Source of the DNA: Thermosporothrix hazakensis
GTDB lineage: Bacteria; Chloroflexota; Ktedonobacteria; Ktedonobacterales; Ktedonobacteraceae
DNA length: 64,000 nt
Assembly (NCBI RefSeq): GCF_003253565.1
Contig: NZ_QKUF01000013.1
Location: forward strand, 62,001-126,000
Direction: 5' to 3'
Positions 50,357 to 59,875 of this stretch are shown piece by piece (position 1 is the stretch's first letter; each line of letters starts with the position of its first letter). Below the pieces are notes generated by a model. It saw only the letters and a list, made by a program, of their open reading frames with translations. It ran no database searches and was not told the origin of the DNA. Made by a program: the position numbers and the translations under genes.

Positions 50357-53194
50357 TTAGAGCTCGGCTTCTTGAACTTTGAGGGCAAGCTGGATGCGGT
50401 TATGTACCTGAAGTTTTCCGTAGATATTCTTCATGTGCCAGCGGACCGTGCACACCTCCAGACACATCTTTCGGGCAATCTCCGAATTTGAGTACCCCTG
50501 AATGGCTAATTTTACCACTTCCTGTTCTTTCGGCGTTAGTTGCTCAATAGATGTCTTTTCTTGAAAGGCCTTCCCGCTCTCGTGTTGTGCTGGTATAGAT
50601 TGTTTGTCAGCCTTGAAGGCATCGAGAATATTAAGTGCATAGTCGAGTGGAAAGGCGGGCCAATCTGGTTGAGGTGTCTTGTTTCTCAGATCAAGAACCT
50701 TTACTAATAGATCATACATGGCTTGTTCCTGAGCCAGGAAGGGTTGAATAAAATAGTCTGAAGCGCCATCAGCGAGCGCCTGACAGAGTGCCTGCCCTGC
50801 TTGCATGCTATCTCGCTTGCCCTCATATGCCAGTGCCTGAAGCAGGCGAAGTTCCAGCACTATTGCTCGGCGGTTGGCTGCCTGGGCCTGCTCAAGGAGT
50901 GGGGCCAATATGTTGAGAGCCCGATCATACTCTTTCTGTTGAAGGAAGAAGCGAATATCAACCATTTGATCCAGTTCATAAAGAAAACTGGTTGGCACCT
51001 TTGAAAGAATAAACTGAGTAAGTTGGGCCCCACCTTCTGGTTTAAAGCGTTTCTGGAAAATGCGGAGGCTGAGCGGGGTATAGAAATGCAGGCTATACTT
51101 ATGCACATATTGCTCTGCCTGGTAGATAATCTCCTGCGCCTCTTTCTCCTGTCCCTGTTCCAGCCGGAAAAGGGCGAGCGTGAGCATGCCATCAATCATT
51201 GCTGGCCCTGCCAGACCGATTCCGTCCCAACGGCTACAGAGTTCAAGGCCCTTTGTCAGGTAGTGGATAGATAACTCTTTGTTGTTCCAATACCGATAGA
51301 TGTTGCCAATGCCGAGCCAGAGCATTCCTGTAGCAAGCAAGGATTCTTCTGTCGCGTTAGGGGAAAGCTGTTCTATGATTTGAAGGGCCTGTTGAAGCAG
51401 CTCCATGCCCTGATGGAGGTAGCCACGAATGATATAGAGTTTTGCCTGAACCCAGGCGCTGGTGCAAGCGAAGGGGAGTGAACCGGCAGCAAGATTATCC
51501 CGATATGCCTGTTCAAAATAGGGAATTGCTTCTGCCTCTTTCCCTGTGAGCCAGACAGTAACCCCTGCTACCATGACAACCTGCACACGCATCGGGAAAT
51601 CGGCGACGGGAAGATGCTTGAGGGCATATGAGGCCGACTCTATCGCATCATGAATCCTGCCTTGAATATTGGCGAGGTAACAATGCACCGCCGCGCTGGC
51701 AGCCTGCCAGTATGCTTCATCAATCTTCTCATTTCTGTTCGGTGAAGAGGCAGACTGCGGCGCCGCGGAGAGTTTGACGGAGCGTAAATATTTTTCGACA
51801 TTGGATGTATACCCTCGAAAAATCATCGACCAAATATAGACGAGGCAAAGCAGTGGATGCGCCAGAATATATTCATCGGGAATCGCAATCAGCCAGTTGA
51901 GCAGTAAGAGAAAGTGTCCCTGCGTGAGCAGATGTGAGGCAACCTGACCGAGAAGGGCGATTGCGCGTTCAAAATCGCTGGCTGCCAGTGCATGTTCTAT
52001 CGCAGAGGGATACTCTCCTTGAAGTTCAAACCATATGCTGGCGCGGTAATGGAGTTCAGGGAGTATGTCCGGAGAAGTCCGGGTAAGCAGGTGATAAAGG
52101 AAATCTCGGAAACAGCGATGATACCGATACCAGCCTTCTTCTCCGTCAATCGGGATCAGAAAAAGGCCGGTTTTTTCCAGTGTATCCAGGATTGCATAAC
52201 CATCGTTCTCGTCGATAACTGCTGCACAAAGCGATGGGTTGAGACGATCCAGGATAGAGGTTTGCATCAAAATAGTTTGTATGGTTGTAGATTGTTGATG
52301 GAAGGTCTCGGCAGTAAGATAGTCAAGTATGTAGTGATGGTTACCTGAGAAGGAATGAATTAACCGATCTATGCCCTCTCCTTCCTGTTTCCTCAGAGCA
52401 TAGGCCGCCAGTTGTAGCGCGGTGATCCAGCCCTCAGTGCGTTGATTTAGCGTTGCGACCTGCTCATCTGAAAGAGAGACCTGCATCTTCTCTTTCAGGA
52501 ATTGGGATGCCTCTGAAAGTTGAAAGCGAAGCTCCTTGTCACCAAGCTCTATGAGGCGAGCTTGAGCACGCAGACGAGCCAGAGGGAAGGGCGGCGGTGT
52601 TCGTCCGGCAATCACAAAATGAACGTTTGCGGGTGCGTACTCCAGCAAGAAGAGGATCGCTTTATGAATGGCTGTAGAGGTGATACAGTGATACTGATCG
52701 AGGATAAGCACAAAATCGTACGGAATCGAGATGGTGATCTCATTGAGCAAGTAGGAAAGATTGGTCTCTGAAAGCGCTTCATGCGGTGATGGAGGAAGGA
52801 GGTGGTTGAAGTCTTCTACCAGATGGACACATTGAAGGGCAAAGAGCAGGTAGGCAAAGAAATGTTTTGGATCATTGTCACGCTCGTCCAGCGAAAGCCA
52901 TGCATATGGAAGAGCTGTCTCCGGAGGATCTGCACACCATTCACTGAGCAACGTTGTTTTTCCAAAACCTGGTGAAGAGGTAAGGAGGGTCAGTTTATAT
53001 TGTGTGATGTTGTGATTAAGGGTTGAAACGAGAAAAGGTCGAGAAACATGCTTTAGCGGTAAAGATGGAGGACGAATCTTTGTCAAAAGAGGCTGAAAAG
53101 GAATGAGGGAGGAGAAATAATTCTGTTGGGCCGGATTGTTTGAGTGCCTCAGATGCTTGATAGAAGGTGTTCGAGAGGCATCTTGCATGGTCAT
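50357..53194 (-). CDS. LuxR-family MalT-like (LAL) transcriptional regulator
   Basis: 945 aa, normal for LAL/STAND regulators. Walker A SSPGFGKTT (73-81) opens an NTPase domain with SLDERDNDP and the Walker B strand DFVLILDQYH. The middle about 450-800 is TPR-like helical repeats (AHPLLCLVYIWSMIFRGY, then YLHQGMELLQQALQIIEQL). The C-terminal 65 residues are a LuxR HTH (LTPKEQEVVKLAIQGYSNSE, then VRWHMKNIYGKLQVHNRIQL). Such proteins activate promoters after binding ATP and an inducer. The ATG at 53194 follows AAGGAG. It lies downstream of the lipopeptide genes on the same strand but is separated by a terminator and 570 bp, so a link to that locus is only plausible. Confidence 0.92.
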   Translation of the reverse strand: MTMQDASRTPSIKHLRHSNNPAQQNYFSSLIPFQPLLTKIRPPSLPLKHVSRPFLVSTLNHNITQYKLTLLTSSPGFGKTTLLSEWCADPPETALPYAWLSLDERDNDPKHFFAYLLFALQCVHLVEDFNHLLPPSPHEALSETNLSYLLNEITISIPYDFVLILDQYHCITSTAIHKAILFLLEYAPANVHFVIAGRTPPPFPLARLRAQARLIELGDKELRFQLSEASQFLKEKMQVSLSDEQVATLNQRTEGWITALQLAAYALRKQEGEGIDRLIHSFSGNHHYILDYLTAETFHQQSTTIQTILMQTSILDRLNPSLCAAVIDENDGYAILDTLEKTGLFLIPIDGEEGWYRYHRCFRDFLYHLLTRTSPDILPELHYRASIWFELQGEYPSAIEHALAASDFERAIALLGQVASHLLTQGHFLLLLNWLIAIPDEYILAHPLLCLVYIWSMIFRGYTSNVEKYLRSVKLSAAPQSASSPNRNEKIDEAYWQAASAAVHCYLANIQGRIHDAIESASYALKHLPVADFPMRVQVVMVAGVTVWLTGKEAEAIPYFEQAYRDNLAAGSLPFACTSAWVQAKLYIIRGYLHQGMELLQQALQIIEQLSPNATEESLLATGMLWLGIGNIYRYWNNKELSIHYLTKGLELCSRWDGIGLAGPAMIDGMLTLALFRLEQGQEKEAQEIIYQAEQYVHKYSLHFYTPLSLRIFQKRFKPEGGAQLTQFILSKVPTSFLYELDQMVDIRFFLQQKEYDRALNILAPLLEQAQAANRRAIVLELRLLQALAYEGKRDSMQAGQALCQALADGASDYFIQPFLAQEQAMYDLLVKVLDLRNKTPQPDWPAFPLDYALNILDAFKADKQSIPAQHESGKAFQEKTSIEQLTPKEQEVVKLAIQGYSNSEIARKMCLEVCTVRWHMKNIYGKLQVHNRIQLALKVQEAEL

Positions 53195-53762
53195 AAGCTC
53201 CTTCTATAAATGCTTCCCCATACATCTGGAAATAAGAGAGCACATATGTATATGGAGGTGTTGCGGTCTCTATACATATTGCTTCTTCGCATTTGTGGAA
53301 AACTATACCGTTTTACTGAAAAAAACAGAACCGTAGAGAAAGAATTTGAGAAATGCTTCAATGGACATTCTAAGGGCCTGGAATGTGTTTCTTTCTCTAT
53401 GTGGAATTTCAGCGTAGCACAGAAAAACAATGAAGTCAAGACTGGAATGCTCTTTTTATTTCGAGTGTTCAGCATAAGAATATGGTTATGAAATCAGTAT
53501 ATATAAAATCTGTACGGTGCTTCATGTAATCGTTTAGCGAACTTTTGTAGAATGGATCTCATAGAAAAGGAAACAGGTTTATCACACCCTTTTTTGATTC
53601 TGGATAGAGACGGGCACAGCTCCTTTGTGAAGATGCTACCTGTGCCCGTAACAGAGAGAAAAGCCCCGATCAGAAAAGCCTGGCCGGGGCTCTTTTTCTC
53701 TGGCGTGTACTGTCTTGTGAGCAGGCATGCTGGCTATCCTTTCTCTTTCTACTGCTTGCCTG
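53195..53762. terminator. Intergenic region with a bidirectional terminator at the end of the NRPS/PKS operon
   Basis: AGCCCCG (53662-53668) and CGGGGCT (53685-53691) form a stem followed by CTTTTTCTC on the plus strand, and by TTTTCTC on the minus strand, so it can end the minus-strand PKS operon whose stop is at 53763. The remaining AT-rich part up to 53195 should contain the LAL promoter. No gene is recognised. Confidence 0.7.
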
Positions 53763-56237
53763 CTAGTATTCTTCCAGCCAGAACCGTTCACGATGCCAGG
53801 GATATTTAGGGAGCTGGATATCTCTCCTCCCTTTAAAAAATCTTTTCCAGTCGGCTGAGCATCCAGAGAGATAAAGATATCTCAAAAGATGGAGCGTGTT
53901 GAGCCGTTGGTCTTCTTTTGTCAATGGCCAGTACAACAAATGCCCGGTTTTCATATGCGCTTTCAAACTATTTTGAAGTATGGATGAGAGCTGAGAATGC
54001 GTCCCCGAACCTACTTCTATAAAGACAGAATAGTTGAGTGCGACGAGTTCATTTATAGTGCCAAGCAACTCCTCTGGACTATGAGTGTGCTCGCTATGCG
54101 GCTGCTCAACTGCGATTGTATTCCACGTATCAAAAGCGGTTGTGTCAGATGGATGCACCATATCCTGAACAGGTGTTTCCGTTGTAACATGATAAGGTGC
54201 TACCAGGGACTGAAACGCATCTTTTTGAGATACCCCATTGGTAGCATTTTTGACTAGACCAGAGGAAGAAGAGGAGCGAAGGAGCTCAGGCATGTGAGAC
54301 GTGCGTCTTTTCCCTGCAAAGGCAAGAAAGAGCCCATCTTCTAGCTGTAACTCCCCTGTAGCATAGCTTGCAGCCAGCTCTCCAACTCCATACCCAATAG
54401 TCATTTCAAGCGGGATGCCCCAGGAGTGCCAGAGAGCGATAAAGGCCGCTTGGGAAACAAAAGTGACAACGCGTTTCATGCTGGCACTCCATACAGGATA
54501 CTTCTTTCTGTTGGTTGAAAGCAGGTCCAGCAGGGACCAGTTTGTGTATTTGCGCAGGTGGGCATGGCACCGGGTGCATATATCCCAACAGATAGGGTCC
54601 TGCTCTAACGAATTGAATACCTGGAAATCTGCATCGCTTTCCCCGAACACGAAAACCGGAGGTAAGCGCGCGGTCTTGATGTAGACTCCCTCTTTATCCT
54701 CATTGAGGGTTTGAAGCTGCGCAATGGCATCATCTTTAGAGCTGGCTATCAGGGCAATGCGGTACGGCATATGTTTGCGACCCAGGCCGGCTGAAGTGCA
54801 GATATCATCAAGTGAGATGCTCTGGTTTTGCCTGACCGATTGAAGGAAAGCACTATAGTGATCTATCAGCATATGCAGGGTGTGCTTGTTGTGGGCAGAG
54901 AGTAAGAGGAGCGAATGGCGAGGAGTTTCCGCTGTTGGAGCAGTGTTACCCGCGGGTGGTGTGCGTAAAACCACATGAACATTGGTGCCTGTGATGCCAA
55001 ATGAGTTGACCGCTGCATAGAGGCATTCTTCTTCGGACGGAAGTTTTTCAAAATGGCGCTGTATTTTGAGTGGCAAGCCATGCCAGGGAATGCGCTCAGA
55101 AGGTGTTTGATGATGGAGGCTGGCAGGAATAGCCCGATGTTTCAGGCAAAGAGCAACTTTAATCAGGCCTGCTAACCCTGAAGTGGCTTCAGTATGCCCG
55201 ATGTTTGTCTTAACTGATCCGATACGACAGTGATTATCTGGTGCTCTTCCTTCTCGGAGCACGGTGCCGAGCGCATGAAGTTCCGCATAATCGCCTGCTT
55301 TGGTGCCGGTGCCATGTGCTTCAACATAGCAGACTTGTCCCGGAGAGATGCCTGCTACCCGATAGGCCGTGCGAAGAAGGCTAATCTGTCCCTCCAGACT
55401 GGGAGCAACGAGTGACCCGCTTTCTTGCCCGTCATTGTTGATCGAACTTCCCTGAATAACCGCGTAAATCGTATTTTGTTCCTCGATTGCCCGGGATAAC
55501 CGCTTGAGCAGAACGACTGCAACGCCTTCACTTCGTACATATCCGTTTGCCTGCGTATCACCAAATTTGCAGCGATGGTCTGGTGAAAGCATTTTTGAGC
55601 GTGCATATCCCAGCGTAATATATGGTTGGAGGATGAGGTTCGCGCCTCCAACGAGAGCCAATGAGCATTCACCTGCCCGTAAGCTCTGACAGGCAAGATG
55701 AAGTGCAACCAGAGAGGAAGAACAGGCTGTATCCACTGTCATACTGGGGCCGCGTGCATCCAGGACATATGAAAGGCGTCCCGAAGCGGCGTAGTGACTT
55801 CCTCCTGTGGTCATATAGAGATTTACTGGCTGATGGGTATTGTACATATAGGTCTCATAGTCATTTGTCCAGAGGCCAACAAATACCCCGGTCTGGGCTT
55901 TCAGTTCCTCATCAAGCACCTGATTGGCATCTTCGAGCGCTTCCCATGCGACTTCCATCAGGAGACGTTGCTGTGGGTCAATATACCTTGCCTCCTTTGG
56001 TGCAATATCAAAGAAAGAAGCCGCAAATCTATCAATATCGGTTAAATAGCCGCCCTGGCGTGTTAGAAGTTTTCTTTGCGCCTCTGTGGCATGGGCCGGG
56101 AGCATCTGGGCAAGCCGATCCTGCGGGATATCCTCAATGATATCTTGTTCCTCTTTGAGTAATGTCCAGAGATCTTCCGGTGAATTAGCGTTACCGGGGA
56201 AACGGCAGCCGATTCCAACAATGGCAATAGGTTCCAA
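53763..56237 (-). CDS. Type I polyketide synthase protein: ketosynthase plus degenerate acyltransferase
   Basis: 824 aa. Residues 1-425 are a complete KS: DTACSSS with Cys172, EAHGTGTKAGD with His308 and KTNIGHTE with His348, all three catalytic residues present. Residues about 445-800 have AT architecture (FVFGESDADF at the start, a late EVGSGTHSQL), but the nucleophile elbow reads GYGVGE (615-620) where GHSxGE is required, so both the Ser and the preceding His are gone. The GQGxQ motif is also missing. It ends with a post-AT linker (KYPWHRERFWLEEY). No ACP, KR or DH. The TTG start is supported by AAGGAGAAGG. It is the last gene of the operon, 35 bp after the C-A-T NRPS. Confidence 0.87.
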   Translation of the reverse strand: MEPIAIVGIGCRFPGNANSPEDLWTLLKEEQDIIEDIPQDRLAQMLPAHATEAQRKLLTRQGGYLTDIDRFAASFFDIAPKEARYIDPQQRLLMEVAWEALEDANQVLDEELKAQTGVFVGLWTNDYETYMYNTHQPVNLYMTTGGSHYAASGRLSYVLDARGPSMTVDTACSSSLVALHLACQSLRAGECSLALVGGANLILQPYITLGYARSKMLSPDHRCKFGDTQANGYVRSEGVAVVLLKRLSRAIEEQNTIYAVIQGSSINNDGQESGSLVAPSLEGQISLLRTAYRVAGISPGQVCYVEAHGTGTKAGDYAELHALGTVLREGRAPDNHCRIGSVKTNIGHTEATSGLAGLIKVALCLKHRAIPASLHHQTPSERIPWHGLPLKIQRHFEKLPSEEECLYAAVNSFGITGTNVHVVLRTPPAGNTAPTAETPRHSLLLLSAHNKHTLHMLIDHYSAFLQSVRQNQSISLDDICTSAGLGRKHMPYRIALIASSKDDAIAQLQTLNEDKEGVYIKTARLPPVFVFGESDADFQVFNSLEQDPICWDICTRCHAHLRKYTNWSLLDLLSTNRKKYPVWSASMKRVVTFVSQAAFIALWHSWGIPLEMTIGYGVGELAASYATGELQLEDGLFLAFAGKRRTSHMPELLRSSSSSGLVKNATNGVSQKDAFQSLVAPYHVTTETPVQDMVHPSDTTAFDTWNTIAVEQPHSEHTHSPEELLGTINELVALNYSVFIEVGSGTHSQLSSILQNSLKAHMKTGHLLYWPLTKEDQRLNTLHLLRYLYLSGCSADWKRFFKGRRDIQLPKYPWHRERFWLEEY

Positions 56238-56272
56238 GAGCCTTCTCCTTTTTCTCTTTGCGTCGCTATGCC

Positions 56273-59200
56273 CTATACGTCGTCGCTGAATGCTTCATCG
56301 GGCATATTGAGCACCTGCAAAACAATCTCAGCAGTCTTCTCGATCCGCTTGCGCCGGGTGGAGTCCTGTAACATTGTTTGCGCCAGTCCGGCGATCGTTG
56401 GAGCCTCAAAGAGCCAGCGCAGGGGAAAATCGAGCTCGAATATTTCTCCTATGCGTGCCATTGCCTGAGCTGCCAGCAACGAATGTCCCCCGAGCTCAAA
56501 GAAGCTCTTGTTCCGGGCAATCTGCTCTTTTTCGAGAACCTCGCACCAGATAAGCTGTATCACCTCTTCCAGTGGGGTACGCGGCTGTTCAATCTGCTCC
56601 TGCGGCAGAGGTGTCTCCCGGCTAAGCGCAAGGAGAGCGTGACGATCTATTTTCCCATTTTTATTGAGGGGAATCGTTGGAAGTATGCTAAAGAATGAAG
56701 GAACCATATAGTCTGGCAGACGCCCTTGCAGAAAATGGGAGAACTCGGTAGGCTCTGGCGCTACCAGATGTTTTTCACAGGTGATAAAAGCCACAAGCTG
56801 TTGCTGACCAGAGGGATCTTCTTGAGCGAGAACAACGCATTGGCGTACGACAGGATGTTGATGGAGCACTGCTTCAATTTCTCCCGGTTCTATGCGATAT
56901 CCTCGAATCTTCACCTGTGTATCGACTCTTCCATAATATTCGAGTGTCCCATCAGGGAGCCAGCGGGCAAGATCGCCTGTTTTGTAGAGCCGTTCTCCTC
57001 CCCTGATACTGAAAGGGTCGGGAAGGAATGCTTCGGCTGTTTGTCCTGGACTGTTCAAATATCCCCTGCCAACACCATCACCTCCTATATAGAGCTCACC
57101 AATAATCCCGTCTGGAACGAGTTCGCCCGCCTGATTGAGGATATAGAGCCGTGTATTGGCAACTGGCGCGCCTATTGGTGTGACTGTTCTCTGCTCATGA
57201 AGCGGCGCAGTAATCGGGTAGTGGGTCACATCATCGGCGCACTCGGTTGGGCCATAGGCGTTGAGCATAGGGAGAGAAGGGTAACGGGCAAACCAGTGCC
57301 GAACCAGATCAGGAGCCAGCGCTTCTCCGGTCAGAATCAACCAGCGTAGCGCTGAGAGATCGAGAGAAGGATCTATGAAACGCAGTGCTGTGTGTAGCAG
57401 TGCTGGAACAATTTCGAGAATGGTTATTCGCTGTTGGGCTATCTGTCGGAAGAGTTCGACCGGATTATGTGTTACTTCATCAGAGAAGATTTCAACGCTG
57501 GCACCCACAAGGAGAGGTGCTAGCATTTGCCAGACAGAGATATCGAAGCATTGGGATGCTGTTTGGGCTACACGGTCGGTTGGCTTGAGCTCAAGGTCAC
57601 GAATCTTGGCAAAGAGATGATTGATCATGGCTCTCTGCTCGATCATCACGCCCTTTGGCCGGCCAGTTGAACCTGACGTATAGATGACATAGGCAAGTTG
57701 CTTCGGTTCGCTCTGAGGTTGAGAGCTGCTCGGTGGTGGAGCCTGTTGAAGAAGGGCGTCAATATTGTGTATTGGTACGGCGTACTGCTGGAGAGATGGG
57801 AGCTGCTCAGAGGTGGTAAGCACCAATTGGGAGGCGCTCTGTTGAAGGATGTACGCCAGGCGCTCCCCAGGATAGGACGGTTCAAGGGGAAGGTATGCTC
57901 CTCCTGCTTTAAAGATGGCAAGTATGGCGGTGAGCAGTTTCCAGCCACGTTCAGCAATCAGCGTCACCAGCCTGTCTGGTCCTACCCCGGCCTGACGCAA
58001 GAAGCGGGCGAGGTGCTCCGCTCGCTGGTTCAGCTCCTGGTAGGTCAGATGCACGTCTCCGTCTCGAATGGCAAGCGCCTCCGGGGTTCGACGTACCTGC
58101 TCTTCAAACAGGGCATGGTAACAGCGATCAGCAGGATAAGCCGTTTCGGTTCTGTTTCGTGTCGTAAGGATATGTTTCTCTTCAGCAGAAAGCAAGGAAA
58201 GCCGGGATAGTGATAGATCTGGATATTCCGTTATCTGCTGTAGGAGGTGCTGGTAATGGCCTACTATTTGCCTGATCGTGCGCTCATCGAAAAGATCTGT
58301 GCTGTATTCCATGTATCCCATAAGGCCTTGCGGGGTTTCCTGTATATCCAGTTCCAGGTCAAACTTGGCTGTCTGGTTATCCAGCCCTTGAGGTATAAAG
58401 GTCAGGCCTGGCGGATCTTTTCGAGCTACAGGTCCATTTTGGAGCAAGAACATCACCTGAAAGAGCGGGTTATGGCTCAAATTGCGTTCAGGGCAGAGTT
58501 CAGCCACGATTTTCTCGAACGGGACATCCTGGTGTGAGAAGGCTTCCAGCACCATCGTCCGAGTATCCCGTACGACTTCTCGAAAGCTACACTGGCTGTC
58601 CAGGATGGTACGCAGGGGCAGCGTATTGGTAAACAGACCTGCCAGTTTCTCAAGTTCTGGCCTGGTTCTCCCGGCTACCGATGTGCCAATAATAATATCG
58701 TCCTGGCGGGTATACTGAGAGAGTAAAATGCTAAATGCGGCAAAGAGCGTCATGAAGAGGGTGACATGCTCCTCCCGATTGAAACGCTGCAAGCGCCTGT
58801 ACAGTTCGAGTGGATAGGTGAAATAGGTACGTTTGCCTCGATTACTCCGTATTGCCGATCGTGGTCTGTCCGTTGGAAGATCCAATGTAGGGAGAGGACC
58901 ATCTAATAGCTGCTTCCAGTAGGAAAGTTGTTGCTCAATTTTGCTGTCGGTCAGTGTTTGCTGTTGCCAGAAAGCATAATCCGCATACTGGATGTCCGGG
59001 ATGGGAAGGGGTGAGTGCTGGCCACTTTGCAGAGCGGGATAGATCGTCAGTAGTTCATCAAGGAAAAGTTGCAACGTCCATGCATCGCAGATGGTGTGAT
59101 GCATGATCAGGAGAAAATAATGCTCGGTCTCGGATAGTTTGAAGAGTGCTACTCGCCATAGCGGGCTTTTCGTAAGGTCAAAAGGTGTGCGAATTTCTGT

Positions 59201-59641
59201 CGTAATAAGCTGTTCAAGCTGTGCGGTCTGAAGCGTTTCAGGGAGGTCACACAGATCGACTTCCCGCAAGCAGAGATCCGCCCGGGCATGAATAACCTGC
59301 TGTACCTGCCTGTCTTTTGCAACAAGTGAAGTGCGTAGGATCTCGTGGCGGTGCTGAATTTCGCCCAACGTCTTTTTGAGGGCTGCAATATCGAGCTGCC
59401 CCTTGATACGCATTGCTGTAAATTCGTTGTAGGTTGCACTGTCTGCTTCGAGCTGGAGAAGAAACCAGAGCCGCTGCTGAGCAAAGGAAGCAGGAATAGC
59501 TTCCCCCTTCGGTCTGATGGGGATGCCAGCATACCGCGCCTCCTGGGGGTGAGAAGTACCGTGGAGACGCCTGGTCAGTAATGCGGCTTGCTTCTCGTTC
59601 AGGTTTGCTCGTTTTTTTGCTAATTCGTCTTTGATTGACAC
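56273..59641 (-). CDS. Non-ribosomal peptide synthetase module C-A-T
   Basis: 1122 aa. The condensation domain (about 40-480) has HHTICDAW at 181-188; the catalytic second His is present and the usual DG is DA. The adenylation domain (about 500-1010) has YTSGSTGRPKG, NAYGPTE, YKTGD and NKNGKID. By alignment with PheA its ten-residue code reads DIWEITADDK. The thiolation domain has FFELGGHSLL with Ser1054. A short acidic tail (MPDEAFSDDV) may be a docking segment. There is no epimerase or TE. The GTG start has GAGAGGG upstream. The substrate amino acid is not assigned. It follows mbtH by 21 bp, which fits an MbtH-dependent A domain. Confidence 0.92.
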   Translation of the reverse strand: MSIKDELAKKRANLNEKQAALLTRRLHGTSHPQEARYAGIPIRPKGEAIPASFAQQRLWFLLQLEADSATYNEFTAMRIKGQLDIAALKKTLGEIQHRHEILRTSLVAKDRQVQQVIHARADLCLREVDLCDLPETLQTAQLEQLITTEIRTPFDLTKSPLWRVALFKLSETEHYFLLIMHHTICDAWTLQLFLDELLTIYPALQSGQHSPLPIPDIQYADYAFWQQQTLTDSKIEQQLSYWKQLLDGPLPTLDLPTDRPRSAIRSNRGKRTYFTYPLELYRRLQRFNREEHVTLFMTLFAAFSILLSQYTRQDDIIIGTSVAGRTRPELEKLAGLFTNTLPLRTILDSQCSFREVVRDTRTMVLEAFSHQDVPFEKIVAELCPERNLSHNPLFQVMFLLQNGPVARKDPPGLTFIPQGLDNQTAKFDLELDIQETPQGLMGYMEYSTDLFDERTIRQIVGHYQHLLQQITEYPDLSLSRLSLLSAEEKHILTTRNRTETAYPADRCYHALFEEQVRRTPEALAIRDGDVHLTYQELNQRAEHLARFLRQAGVGPDRLVTLIAERGWKLLTAILAIFKAGGAYLPLEPSYPGERLAYILQQSASQLVLTTSEQLPSLQQYAVPIHNIDALLQQAPPPSSSQPQSEPKQLAYVIYTSGSTGRPKGVMIEQRAMINHLFAKIRDLELKPTDRVAQTASQCFDISVWQMLAPLLVGASVEIFSDEVTHNPVELFRQIAQQRITILEIVPALLHTALRFIDPSLDLSALRWLILTGEALAPDLVRHWFARYPSLPMLNAYGPTECADDVTHYPITAPLHEQRTVTPIGAPVANTRLYILNQAGELVPDGIIGELYIGGDGVGRGYLNSPGQTAEAFLPDPFSIRGGERLYKTGDLARWLPDGTLEYYGRVDTQVKIRGYRIEPGEIEAVLHQHPVVRQCVVLAQEDPSGQQQLVAFITCEKHLVAPEPTEFSHFLQGRLPDYMVPSFFSILPTIPLNKNGKIDRHALLALSRETPLPQEQIEQPRTPLEEVIQLIWCEVLEKEQIARNKSFFELGGHSLLAAQAMARIGEIFELDFPLRWLFEAPTIAGLAQTMLQDSTRRKRIEKTAEIVLQVLNMPDEAFSDDV

Positions 59642-59662
59642 GCTGCCCTCTCTGTTTGTCTG

Positions 59663-59875
59663 TTATTGTGCTTGTTGTGACATTTTTTGGCGCAAGCTCA
59701 GAGGCCTCATATCGGTCCAGACTTCTTTGACATAGTTCAGGCATTCATCTTTCGTTCCCTGTTTGCCTGTATCCCTCCATCCGCGAGGGATCTCTAATGT
59801 GGTGGGCCAGATGGAATACTGCTCTTCATGATTGACGACAACTCTATAGGTCTCTGTGCCGAACGTTTCATCCAT
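59663..59875 (-). CDS. MbtH-like protein
   Basis: 70 aa, a complete MbtH-family chaperone for NRPS adenylation domains. The family signature is present: VVNHEEQYSIWP, then IPRGWRDTGKQGTKDECLNY, then VWTDMRP, including the conserved Trp residues. Its start overlaps the stop of the fatty acyl-AMP ligase gene by 8 bp, and the NRPS follows by 21 bp, so it is co-expressed and translationally coupled. It probably binds one or both A domains of this locus. Confidence 0.95.
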   Translation of the reverse strand: MDETFGTETYRVVVNHEEQYSIWPTTLEIPRGWRDTGKQGTKDECLNYVKEVWTDMRPLSLRQKMSQQAQ

